Under the pieces are notes generated by a model. That model had not been told where the DNA came from. It worked only from the letters and a program-made list of their open reading frames with translations, and searched no databases. The position numbers were made by a program, and so were the translations under genes. 60,165 nt of DNA from CAYJBH01 sp964370605. GTDB lineage: Bacteria > Bacillota > Clostridia > Oscillospirales > Ruminococcaceae. The stretch lies in the NCBI GenBank assembly GCA_964370605.1, contig CAYJJX010000015.1:1-60165 (forward strand). The letters run 5' to 3'. Positions 9,037-18,500 of this stretch are shown piece after piece. Each line of letters opens with the position of its first letter. The first letter of the stretch is position 1.

Positions 9037-9110
9037 GGCACTTGTTCCAATTGTTGGTTTTTAACAGGTCATCATTTGTGCAAAGGTACAAAAAGCCAAC
9101 AAAAAGTGCC
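9037..9110. repeat. Imperfect inverted repeat upstream of the GH-like gene
   Basis: GGCACTT (9037-9043) pairs with AAGTGCC (9104-9110), and GTTGGTTTTT (9053-9062) pairs with much of AAAAAGCCAAC (9090-9100), giving a long interrupted stem. It lies in the 314-bp gap (8888-9201) between the divergent PIG-L and GH-like genes. It could be a leader structure or an operator pair. The rest of the gap shows nothing recognisable. Confidence 0.5.
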
Positions 9111-9201
9111 TATATTGATACTCAAACAGGAAAAATGACACCTCAACAATCTGCTTTTAAAAGAGCGGGACAAACCATCAAGAAAGGAATGGACTGTTAA
9201 A

Positions 9202-11454
9202 ATGACTGAATTTAAGAATGTTTCTATTGTAATTGATGACAATAAACTCTGCGCAAAGGCTGCCGAGTTATTCTCGGCAGATCTCGCCGACAGGATGTCA
9301 ACATTGATTAACATTCGTGTTGCAGACTGCGACAACGAACAAACGGAAGAAAACACGCTTGTAGTAGAATTTAAAATTGATAACGCTTTAACCGATTATG
9401 ACTCCTATTCAATCGCGAAATCTGATGATTGCCGCTTAAGAGTTGGGGCTTGTTCACTCAGAGGTTTTATCTATGGATATGGCAATATTCTAAGAAAATC
9501 CGAATTCACCAAAAGTTCAATGTTGCTGATCGAAGACATTAGTGGAGTATATATTCCGGAGAAACAAATTCGTGGGCATCAGCTCGGATATCGTCCACTT
9601 ACTAATACGTATGACAAATGGTCACCAAAGGATTATCGTCGTTATCTGCTTGATACCATGGCGTACGGGTCTAACTTCTGTGAGTTTATTCCGGGAATTG
9701 CCACCGCAAAGCGCAACGATATGATGCTGTATGAGCCGGATGATATGATTGTCATCACATCTCAACTCGCAGACGAGTTGGATCTTGGGGTCAGTGTATG
9801 GTATCCAAACGATGAAGACGATACCTCCATCGAAGACGGTACAGACCATCGAGCCGAGCTTGCCGCTCGTATGAAACGCTTTGATGTCTACTTCCCGCCC
9901 GGAGGTGACCCCGGAAAGTATCCCGGCGATGAGTACGTTCGCCGCACCCGAGCCTACGGCAAAGCGCTGAAAGACATTCATCCAAACTTGCAAGTTTGGC
10001 CATCTGCACAAAAACCAAAAAGAATGCCGAGTTGGGGAGATGATTTTCTAAAGGCACTTACCGACTCTGACGATGGAATTATTGACGGCGTGATACACGG
10101 CCCTAATGCTGCGTTTGAACTCGACGATCTGCGTAGAAGACTACCGCAAAAATATCCGATTCGACTCTATCCGGACATATCGCACAATGTCCGATGTGAT
10201 TATCCCGTCAATCACGACCAAAACGACTGGCATTTTGCCATCGCATCTACTATGGGTCGTGAGACAATAAACCCAAGACCGCACGAATACAGAACCATAC
10301 ATAAGAGAATATCACGATATGCTATAGGAGCAGTAACTTATTCAGAAGGCGTCAGTGACGACATCAATAAATTTCTATACGCTTCCCTCGATTGGAACGG
10401 CGAACTCGATGTTATCGAAATACTGAAAGACTACTCGAGACTGTTTTTTGTAGGTTGCGACCCACAACTTGCATCGCAGGCAATAATTAGCATGGAGAGA
10501 AACTGGCAAGGTGATCCTGCGGAAAACATACAGATCGATTTCACGCTTATGCTTTGGAAACAGTTGCTGAAAGAAAACAAGGCGCAAAAGAAGAACTGGC
10601 GCTTCATGTCGATGATGTTCCGTGCCTATGCCGACAAGTATGTGCGTGACAAGCGTATATTTGAGTTGGATCTGTGCAAAGAGATAAAACAAGCGGCAAA
10701 AAACAATGATTTTGCCAAATGCCGAACATTATTGAATTTCGAATATCCCCAAAAGCTTTCGGCTATATATGACAAACTTTGCGAAATAGCCGATTTCCTT
10801 TTTTCTACCATCGGTATACAGCTGGATGTCGAAAAGTACGGGGCAATGAATTATGAACGTGGAGCAACACTCACTACTATTAACAACCCTATAACCGATA
10901 TCGATTACTATAAATATTGCATGGAGAACATCACAAGGAACGATGACCCTATCGAGCTATTCAAGATGATCACACAGCGTGAGCAGATCGACTCGGACGA
11001 GCTGTTCTTCTCGGTTACCAAAAGAGATTTCAACCACTTTGGTGTGAAGCCAAAGTTGCATTACAGCAATTACAGCGGTGACAAGCCGTTTGAAAATGAC
11101 GGAAGCCTCCCCATCAGCCTTTTGACTCCGATCGAGGCAGAAAAATTCGAGTTTCCTCTGTCCGGATTCTTGCCGGACACCGACTATAAACTGCGAATAA
11201 TAATCAAAAATCGGCAACTTCTTGAGGAAGGCATAACACTGCTGATAAAGGCTGATGGCGCCGAGCTCTACAACGGCGATGCACGTGATGTGGAGGCTCA
11301 ACCCGACTTCAAGTACGAATGGCCAACCGATAACTATTTTGCCGTCTCAATTCCGATACCGAAAGACCGCTTCGTCAACGGCTGTATCAAACTTTCATTT
11401 GAAACGGTTCAGGGTGGTTTCGAATTTGTCGAATACAAGATCACAAAGCAATAG
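9202..11454 (+). CDS. Large glycoside-hydrolase-like protein, family unassigned
   Basis: 750 residues, cytoplasmic by appearance. Residues about 1-110 resemble the small alpha/beta domain found before the barrel in GH20, GH67 and GH84 enzymes, with a VGACSLRGFIYGYGNILR-type segment. Residues about 115-450 look like a TIM barrel, opening with RGHQLGYRPLTNTYDKW and a stretch typical of hexosaminidase/alpha-glucuronidase-like barrels. An alpha-helical region (about 450-600) and a beta-rich C-terminal domain (about 620-750) follow. Catalytic acids cannot be assigned with confidence. The start ATG 9202 has AAAGGA somewhat far upstream (about 12 bases). It is followed by a hairpin and then a sulfatase gene on the same strand. 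A glycosidase role is inferred from fold and context. Confidence 0.6.
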   Translation: MTEFKNVSIVIDDNKLCAKAAELFSADLADRMSTLINIRVADCDNEQTEENTLVVEFKIDNALTDYDSYSIAKSDDCRLRVGACSLRGFIYGYGNILRKSEFTKSSMLLIEDISGVYIPEKQIRGHQLGYRPLTNTYDKWSPKDYRRYLLDTMAYGSNFCEFIPGIATAKRNDMMLYEPDDMIVITSQLADELDLGVSVWYPNDEDDTSIEDGTDHRAELAARMKRFDVYFPPGGDPGKYPGDEYVRRTRAYGKALKDIHPNLQVWPSAQKPKRMPSWGDDFLKALTDSDDGIIDGVIHGPNAAFELDDLRRRLPQKYPIRLYPDISHNVRCDYPVNHDQNDWHFAIASTMGRETINPRPHEYRTIHKRISRYAIGAVTYSEGVSDDINKFLYASLDWNGELDVIEILKDYSRLFFVGCDPQLASQAIISMERNWQGDPAENIQIDFTLMLWKQLLKENKAQKKNWRFMSMMFRAYADKYVRDKRIFELDLCKEIKQAAKNNDFAKCRTLLNFEYPQKLSAIYDKLCEIADFLFSTIGIQLDVEKYGAMNYERGATLTTINNPITDIDYYKYCMENITRNDDPIELFKMITQREQIDSDELFFSVTKRDFNHFGVKPKLHYSNYSGDKPFENDGSLPISLLTPIEAEKFEFPLSGFLPDTDYKLRIIIKNRQLLEEGITLLIKADGAELYNGDARDVEAQPDFKYEWPTDNYFAVSIPIPKDRFVNGCIKLSFETVQGGFEFVEYKITKQ

Positions 11455-11489
11455 CGGATTTATCCGTCGATAGACACAACATATATCAC

Positions 11490-11519
11490 GGCAGCCCTCC
11501 TGTTTTCGGGTGGGCTGTC
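11490..11519 (+). terminator. Terminator-like hairpin after the GH-like gene
   Basis: CAGCCC (11492-11497) pairs with GGGCTG (11512-11517), extended inward by CC/GG across a T-T mismatch. No long U-tract follows, so termination may be weak and the downstream sulfatase may be partly co-transcribed. Confidence 0.5.
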
Positions 11520-11620
11520 AAATTCATACCAATCGCTTTACAATTTAAAAATAATATTCTATAATACCCATATCCACTTCTAGTTGGATTCACGTTACAT
11601 ATGACTGAAAGGCATCTTTA

Positions 11621-13063
11621 ATGATCAACAAACCAAACATATTGTTTTTCTTCTCGGATCAGCACAGCCCCAAATTCATTGGAAACAAAAAAGAAAAATT
11701 CATCGATACACCGACGCTCGACAAACTTTGTGCCAACGGTGTCAGTATGGACAACGCCTACTGCCAAAACGCACTGTGCGTACCCAGCCGTGCCTCTCTT
11801 TTGACCGGCAAATATTCCCGCAATCTCGGAATATATGAAAATCGCCATATCCTTGAATCAAATTCAATCACTATTCCCGAGACACTTGCAAAGCATGGCT
11901 ACAAGACCTGTCTCATAGGAAAAACCCACCTCAACGGTGAACAATTCCAAGGATATCAACAACGTCCGTATGGTGATTTTTATGGACAAGGACATCAACC
12001 GGAATACATAAGAACGGGACAAGATTCTAGCGAGAGCGGCCTTGATGATCTGCTGGACAATTCAGGGCCAACAAAAATCCCGCTTGCAATGACCCAGACG
12101 GAAATATGTGTTTCAGAGGCGGTCAAATGGTTGCAAATTCAGGCGGACAGCAGCGAAGAACAACCGTTTTTTCTGAGTGTCAACTTTGACAAACCTCATT
12201 TCCCTTACCGTCCACCGGTCGAATATTATGAAAAGTATGCTTCGAAAGTCAAGCTTCCGGAATATCCCAAAAACTATGCTACAGAAGAAGCCGTGCCTTT
12301 TGTACGAAAAGCATTCGAGATCAATGGAGGGTTTGAACATTACGGAATCAACAGAGAAATCCACGAACGTGCACTCGCAGCGTATTGCGGATGTGTAGAG
12401 TGGGTTGATAATGCAATAGGAAGAATCATTGACGCGCTCGAATTTTTGGGGCTGTCTGATAATACACTAATCGTCTATTCTACCGACCACGGCGAGATGG
12501 CGGGAGAAAAAGGAGCATGGCAAAAAACTGTATTTTTTGAAGATTCCTCTAAAGTTCCGTTGATATTCAGTATGCCGTCAAGATTGCCACAAGGAAAGGT
12601 ATTCAATTCTCCGGTTGGGCTGATCGATCTGTTCCCTACTTTCTGCGATCTGGCAAAAATTGAAACCCCGTCACAATGTGATGGAATTTCACTCCTTGAC
12701 CTCCTTGAACATTCAAAAGAGCCGACACGAAAAGAAATATTCTCCGAAAGCGTAGTATTGAAAACACCGGAACATGCCGGATGCATGATACGATTTGAAA
12801 ACTACAAATACAACTACTATCTGCAGGGAAAGCACGAGCTGTATGACATTGAAAAAGATCCAAAAGAGCTAAACAATTTGATCGGCGCTGAGTCGGTACG
12901 CGAAATTGAGAAGGAATTGCACGACAAAATCGTGGAATTTTGGGAGCCGGAAAAGCAGCTCGAGCGCTATAAAAATTGTCCCATGATGTCAAAAGAGAAA
13001 CATTTTTATCTCTACTCAAATCAGTTTGTCATCGATGGTAAAATTGTCAACGCACGACCATAG
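11621..13063 (+). CDS. Type I sulfatase (Cys-type), second copy in the island
   Basis: 480 residues of the formylglycine sulfatases. It begins NKPNILFFFSDQH, contains CVPSR near residue 50 (the Cys is the formylglycine precursor), and has a STDHGEMAGEKG metal-site block near residue 290. No signal peptide, so predicted cytoplasmic. It is not a close copy of the sulfatase at 818-2335: spacing and length differ, so a different sulfate position or sugar is likely. The start ATG 11621 has AAGG about ten bases upstream. Activity requires a radical-SAM sulfatase maturase, which is not encoded here. Same strand and next to the large GH-like gene. Confidence 0.92.
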   Translation: MINKPNILFFFSDQHSPKFIGNKKEKFIDTPTLDKLCANGVSMDNAYCQNALCVPSRASLLTGKYSRNLGIYENRHILESNSITIPETLAKHGYKTCLIGKTHLNGEQFQGYQQRPYGDFYGQGHQPEYIRTGQDSSESGLDDLLDNSGPTKIPLAMTQTEICVSEAVKWLQIQADSSEEQPFFLSVNFDKPHFPYRPPVEYYEKYASKVKLPEYPKNYATEEAVPFVRKAFEINGGFEHYGINREIHERALAAYCGCVEWVDNAIGRIIDALEFLGLSDNTLIVYSTDHGEMAGEKGAWQKTVFFEDSSKVPLIFSMPSRLPQGKVFNSPVGLIDLFPTFCDLAKIETPSQCDGISLLDLLEHSKEPTRKEIFSESVVLKTPEHAGCMIRFENYKYNYYLQGKHELYDIEKDPKELNNLIGAESVREIEKELHDKIVEFWEPEKQLERYKNCPMMSKEKHFYLYSNQFVIDGKIVNARP

Positions 13064-13080
13064 CCACTAATCAACAGTCC

Positions 13081-13296
13081 GCATTACTTCCCTTGCACTG
13101 CATGGGAAGTAATGCTGTCGAAAAAGTTCGACAGCCCCGAGAGGGGATGAACCCCCTCCCGGCACCCTCCCCCACAAATGGCTTTGTGAAGCCATTTGTT
13201 GAATGTCAAATTCGCCGCACATGTCACCGAATTTGACATTATTAGGAGCTTTTAGGCTTTTTTGACACTCTGGCTGCCCTTGCACTGCATGGGCAG
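13081..13296. repeat. Cluster of perfect hairpins with a shared loop
   Basis: Consecutive palindromes fill this 216-bp stretch. A: 12-base arms 13081-13092/13104-13115, loop TTGCACTGCAT. B: 8-base arms, 13115-13134. C: CCCC-GAGA-GGGG, 13135-13146. D: 11-base arms, 13174-13184/13189-13199. E: 13-base arms, 13202-13214/13228-13240. G: 6-base arms, 13274-13279/13291-13296, again with loop TTGCACTGCAT. A and G share the 17-base core CCC-loop-GGG but have different outer arms, each self-complementary. No reading frame explains this. It lies between the second sulfatase and the helicase promoter. Confidence 0.85.
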
Positions 13297-13352
13297 TTTC
13301 GTTTTCCCCACACATTTCAAATCTGTTTCTCCGATTTATTCTCACTCTTCGC

Positions 13353-13381
13353 TTTACATTGCATCAATTTTATGCTATAAT
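13353..13381 (+). promoter_or_regulatory. Sigma-A promoter of the DEAD-box helicase gene
   Basis: TTTACA (13353-13358), 17-bp spacer, TATAAT (13376-13381), with an extended -10 TGC immediately before the hexamer. The predicted transcript start near 13388 leaves a leader of about 118 nt before the helicase start codon. Confidence 0.85.
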
Positions 13382-13433
13382 ATATTTGACAGTAATATGT
13401 AAGCGAGCTATTTAACTAATTAATTTATTAATA

Positions 13434-13480
13434 GGGGCACGAAAAGTCGTTTATTGGCTTTAGTGCTCTTTGTTTTGTTT
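13434..13480 (+). promoter_or_regulatory. Terminator-like leader hairpin before the helicase gene
   Basis: GGGGCAC (13434-13440) and AAGTC (13444-13448) pair with GGCTT (13456-13460) and GTGCTC (13463-13468), followed by a T-rich run. It lies inside the transcribed leader, after the promoter and before the ribosome site. It could act as an attenuator or cold-responsive structure; regulation is inferred from position only. Confidence 0.55.
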
Positions 13481-13505
13481 TAATTAAAAAAAGAAAAGGA
13501 ATTTT

Positions 13506-15218
13506 ATGACCAAAATGAGTTTTGAAGAACTATCTCTCAAACCGGAGATGCTACGAGCTATCAACGAGATGGGAATCACCGACGCCACCGATGTACAGGA
13601 AAAAACTATACCCATCGTGCGCACCGGCAGCGACATTTTTGCACGCTCCCAAACCGGCACCGGAAAGACTATCGCCTTCGGTGTTCCATCCATCGAGGCG
13701 GTCGACCCGAGCATCAAAGCAGTTCAGGTGTTGATACTTTCTCCTACAAGAGAACTCGCACAGCAGTGTGCCGCAGAGATTCGCAAACTTTCTTTGTATC
13801 TGCCATATGTAAATGTAGCAGAAATATACGGTGGTGCAGATTTTCGAGGCCAGTTCCGCGAACTGAAGATCGCCAACATAGTCGTCGGCACTCCCGGCCG
13901 CGTAATGGATCACATGCGCCGTCGCACCCTAAAACTTACCGACATCAAAATGGTGGTGTTGGACGAAGCTGACGAAATGTTGAACATGGGATTCAAGGAA
14001 GATGTCGAGACGATATTGCAGGACGCTCCGCTACAACGCCAGATCGTAATGTTCTCGGCTACCATCCCGCCCGATATCTTGAAAATCAGCAAAGAATTCC
14101 AAAAAGAGCCTGTCAATATTGAAATCAATGCAAAACATGTTGTGCTCAGTAACATACGCCAGTGCTATATAAATTTGCCAAAAAATCGCAAACTGGATGT
14201 GCTTAAACTCCTTTTCCATAGGTACACCCCAAAAAGGGTAATTATATTCGCAAACACAAAAACAATGGTCGACGAACTCGCCGAGCAACTAAACGAGCTC
14301 GGATTTTCTACCGCAGGATTGCATGGCGACATGCGTCAAGGCCAACGCACCCTGGTAATGAAAAACTTCAAGCAAGGCAAAACAATGATTTTGGTCGCGA
14401 CCGACGTCGCCGCCCGAGGTATCGACGTCAACGACGTGGATTATGTTATCAACTTTGACATACCCAAAACCTCCGACTACTACGTCCACCGAATCGGTAG
14501 GACTGGACGCGCAGGTCGTGCCGGCACCGCCATTACCTTATGTTATGAAGGACGTCAGGTCCATGCGCTGCGTGATCTCGCTAAGGCAACAAAATCTAAC
14601 GTCGAGGAATTGCCAATTCCGACAACCGAAGACATTTTGCAACACAAACGCTCCAAATGCCTTGAAGACGCAGTGAGACTAATCGAGAAAGGGTACGATG
14701 AATCTTTCAAAGAGATTGTTGAGCAGATAGAACTGAACGGGCACAGCATCAAAGAACTTGCCGCAGCCCTTCTTTCAAAGAAATACACCCTAAAGGCATC
14801 CGATCTTGTCGATGTGAAAGCCTCTGCCAAGAGCCCAAAATCCCGAGAAGAGAGAAAAGATCATTCCGACCGCAGCGGACGTGCCACCAATAATGACCGC
14901 CACTTTGCCGAAATCGCAATAAATATCGGAAAAGCTGATCGTGTAGCCCCGAATCATATTGTCGGTGCGATCACCGAGGCCACAGGAATAAATTCCAAAA
15001 TAATCGGAAAAATCGATATTACACCCCACCTCACCTTTGTCAACATCCCGTCTGACATAGCTGCTGCCGTTGTGGAAACAATGAATGGTCGCAAAATCGC
15101 GCGAAAACCGGTTACTGTTACCTTGGTCGATAGTGGAAAGCGGAGCGGACGTGGGTCTACACCTCACAGAAGACACGGTAAAAAGACAAGAATACCGCAT
15201 CACGGCTCAAAAAAATAG
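13506..15218 (+). CDS. deaD: DEAD-box ATP-dependent RNA helicase (DeaD/CshA type)
   Basis: 570 residues. A Q-motif region comes first, then Walker A SQTGTGKT near residue 48, PTRELA, DEAD near residue 155, SAT near residue 187, and HRIGRTGRAGRAG near residue 335. Together these are the two RecA-like domains that unwind RNA with ATP. After a basic, low-complexity linker (about residues 430-460) comes a DbpA/CsdA-type RNA-binding domain (about 465-545), and the tail is Arg/Lys/His-rich. This layout is that of DeaD/CsdA helicases in ribosome assembly and cold adaptation. The ribosome site AAAGGA is close to ATG 13506. Its promoter and leader hairpin are listed separately, and a strong terminator follows, so it is a single-gene unit. 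Confidence 0.95.
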   Translation: MTKMSFEELSLKPEMLRAINEMGITDATDVQEKTIPIVRTGSDIFARSQTGTGKTIAFGVPSIEAVDPSIKAVQVLILSPTRELAQQCAAEIRKLSLYLPYVNVAEIYGGADFRGQFRELKIANIVVGTPGRVMDHMRRRTLKLTDIKMVVLDEADEMLNMGFKEDVETILQDAPLQRQIVMFSATIPPDILKISKEFQKEPVNIEINAKHVVLSNIRQCYINLPKNRKLDVLKLLFHRYTPKRVIIFANTKTMVDELAEQLNELGFSTAGLHGDMRQGQRTLVMKNFKQGKTMILVATDVAARGIDVNDVDYVINFDIPKTSDYYVHRIGRTGRAGRAGTAITLCYEGRQVHALRDLAKATKSNVEELPIPTTEDILQHKRSKCLEDAVRLIEKGYDESFKEIVEQIELNGHSIKELAAALLSKKYTLKASDLVDVKASAKSPKSREERKDHSDRSGRATNNDRHFAEIAINIGKADRVAPNHIVGAITEATGINSKIIGKIDITPHLTFVNIPSDIAAAVVETMNGRKIARKPVTVTLVDSGKRSGRGSTPHRRHGKKTRIPHHGSKK

Positions 15219-15260
15219 TGTCGTTGCTGATACAGCGAATTATGCATAAGTGAAACCAAC

Positions 15261-15301
15261 GAGAGGCGAACAGTTTTCATCATGTTTCCCTCTCTTTTTT
15301 T
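15261..15301 (+). terminator. Intrinsic terminator after the helicase gene
   Basis: GAGAGG (15261-15266) plus GAAC (15268-15271) pair with GTTT (15284-15287) plus CCTCTC (15289-15294), followed by a run of T residues. A C-C mismatch interrupts the stem. Confidence 0.85.
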
Positions 15302-15394
15302 GTGCACTTTGACATTTTGGTGTTGACTTGATGTCACAAAGCACTAAAACTTGTTATGTTTTGTGACAATTATACACAGTTTCACAAATTGTGT

Positions 15395-15423
15395 TTGTGT
15401 TTTTTTGTAAATAATGTTATAAT
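15395..15423 (+). promoter_or_regulatory. Promoter of the GGDEF/EAL genes
   Basis: TTGTGT (15395-15400), 17-bp spacer, TATAAT (15418-15423). Predicted start near 15430, about 85 nt upstream of the first GGDEF/EAL gene; the pair of genes is probably one transcript. Confidence 0.65.
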
Positions 15424-15515
15424 ACATAAAAAGATGAATTTATAATCATTTATCTTGAAAAACATGTTATTTTTAAGCGTAAACTATTATGTTACATAAC
15501 CGAAAGGGCAGATCC

Positions 15516-18500
15516 ATGGGACATAGTGTAATCGACTCTAAAAACACAAATCACGAGCCAAAACTTTCAACCGAAACGCTGGAAAGACAATTTATGATGT
15601 CTTTCTTCGACTCTATTCCGCTTGCGCTTAACCTTTGGGATTCCGATCTTAACAACATTATGTGCAACAAACAGGTGCTGAATATCTTCGGTGTAGAATC
15701 GCAGGAAGAGTATTTAAACAACTTCCATAAATTCTCTCCAGAAGTTCAGCCAAACGGCGTCTCAACCGCCGAGATGTTCCATCGAAATATAGCGATAGTG
15801 CGCCGAGATGGGTTTCACCGTTTCAAATGGCTACACCTTGATAATAACGGACAGGAGCTCCCTGCCGAGATCACACTCACCAAACTACCTTCCCAAAATG
15901 AAAAAGAATATATTGTCGGTGCTGTGCGAGATTTGCGCCCTGAGTTCAACCAACTCAACGAGACGGATGAAGATGAGTTCTATTTTCTAAATAAAATCCC
16001 GGAAAAAACCTTTTTAAGCAAGCTCGCCGTGATGTCTGACGACCTTATTTTCGCAGTTGATAGCAGGACTTCAAGCGTCCGCTTTCTCGGCAACGCCATG
16101 CAAGGAACTATCGTAAATGAATCCTCCGAATATGTAATGTCGGAAGCATACAATGAAAATTATGTGCATAAAGACGATATCGAACTCTACAAAGAGCTCA
16201 TAGACAACATGAGCAAAGGCATCAAAAAGCCTATCGATTTGAGGTTTATACAACCGGACAACACCTATAAGTATTACCGTATCATCTATGAATTCATTTT
16301 TAATAAGCAAGACCATCCGATCATAATCATAGGCAAGGGTATCGATATCAGCGAGAACAAAATCTTACAAGAACAAACGAGATTTGACTCTCTTACCGAG
16401 TGTTATAACAAAATTAACGTCGAAACACTTATCGAACAGCAGCTAAAAAAAGATCGCTCCCTTACATCTGCCCTTTTATTTGTCGATATCAACGACTTCA
16501 AAAGCTTTAATGAAAATTACGGACACTTTTCTGGCGACGAAATACTGAAACAACTCATTTCAAGGGTAAAATCTTGGAGTGATAGCAACGATATCATCGG
16601 CAGAATTGGCGGTGATGAATTTGTTGTCTATGTTTATGATGCTTCCAACAAGGTTAATTTCAAGAAGCGCATTGAGTCATTGCTTGCTTCTATCAATGAT
16701 GAATACAATATACAGGGTGCAAATGTCCGTGTGCGCGTCTGTGTTGGTATTTCATACTGTGACGATGGGTGTAACAGCTATGAAACATGTATCCAACGTG
16801 CCGACAGGGCTCTTTTGGTAGCCAAAATCTCAAAGGAAACTGATTGGCTTTTCTACGATGAAACAATTGAAAACTACAGCATTTCCGCAATCGACAAAGT
16901 GTCTAAAGCTTCGAAAATTTCCGGCCTCAATGTGGATCATTCACTGACGTCGTCTATATTCAATATTTTGTACGAGCGAAACAGCGACCTTACCTCCATC
17001 AACTCCGCACTGCAGTATCTGGCTCAAAGTTACGGCGCAAGCAGGTGCTTTGTGGCAGAATCTTTTGACAATGGCGCGACATATAGTTGTACATACGAAT
17101 GGTGTAAAGAGGATTTCCCTTCTCATCTGAAGTCCGGAAGACCCATTTCGTCCGATTTGATAGTTGATCTTTTAGGGCATGCATCGGTAACAGGTGTATA
17201 TGCTTGTGAGGACATTCAAACCAGTGGATTAAACAGTAGTTTGGTCGATGCCCTTAACAAAAGCAAAGCAAAGGCATTGCTGCAAGCACAGGTTAAAAAA
17301 GACAATATCGTAACATTTTTTATCTGTGTTGAAGACTGTGTGAAGAGCAGGGCATGGACCGAAGTCCAGATTAACACGTTGATGTATATGACACGAGTCT
17401 TTTCTATCGTCTTGCAGGGCAAACATCTACACGAAGAAGTACGCTTGCTGAGTGAGCACAACAAAATTTCCGCTTTTGTTGGAGACAACACCGACAATTT
17501 CATCTATATTGTAGATCCCGATAACTATCAATTGCTTTACATGAACAAAAAGGCTCTTGAAATGTATGGCAATCCGAGCGAGAGTGAGTGGAAAACCAAA
17601 AAGTGTTATGAACTTCTGCACAACAAGACTGCGCCGTGTGAATTTTGTACTAACCAATATACCACCGAGAATGAATTTTATGAGTGGAATTACTTTAACC
17701 CCAGATTCAACAAAACATATCTTTTCAAAGACAAATTGGTTCAGCTGAACGGAAAATTGGTAAAGTTACAGGTTGCGACCGATATCACAAAAATTGTTTC
17801 GCTCGAAGAGGAGTTGAAACACAGATTGCAGGAACAAAGTCTGCTTTTAGAATGCATCAAAATGCTCCATACCGGCGATTCTCCCGATGCATCCATTGGA
17901 AAAATATTGAGTATAGTCTGCCACTTTTTTTCCGCCTCACGTGGGGTTATCATACAAGTTTCGCAGGATGCGAAAACAATAAGTAATACACATGAATGGA
18001 CCGATGTAGGCATTCTGCCTCAAATGGACAATCTGCAAAATGTGCCGGCTAAAGTGCTTTTGCCGATTTTCAATATGTTTGTCAACAAAGAAGTATTTTA
18101 TATGAACGACGTGCTCAAAACTTTTGAAGCCGGTAGTAAATTATATAGTATTTTAAACGACCGTGGAGCCAATGATATTATATGTGCCTCAATACGAGAT
18201 GCCGGCAACAATTTTCTCGGCATGTTCGCCCTTGACAATCCAAAATGTAATACCGACAAGTATTGGCTACTCGGCTCGCTATCCGGCTTCGTGTCCGACT
18301 TCTTGGAAAAAAGCAACCTGATAGCGTCTCTTAACCAACTCAGCTACTACGACACCATGACCATGGTGAAAAATCGTGAAAGTTATCGCAAGGCTCTAAA
18401 AGAAATTGACGAAAGCAATGTTACCTCGCTCGGTGTCGCATATGTAGATATATCCGGTCTTTCTAAGATCAACGAAGAGAAAGGCACCCGCTACGGAGAT

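Noticed and set aside
13064..13350. Small coding genes in the hairpin cluster (for example a 92-codon minus frame)
   Set aside because: The frame is dictated by palindromes, lacks a ribosome site and shows no protein-like pattern.
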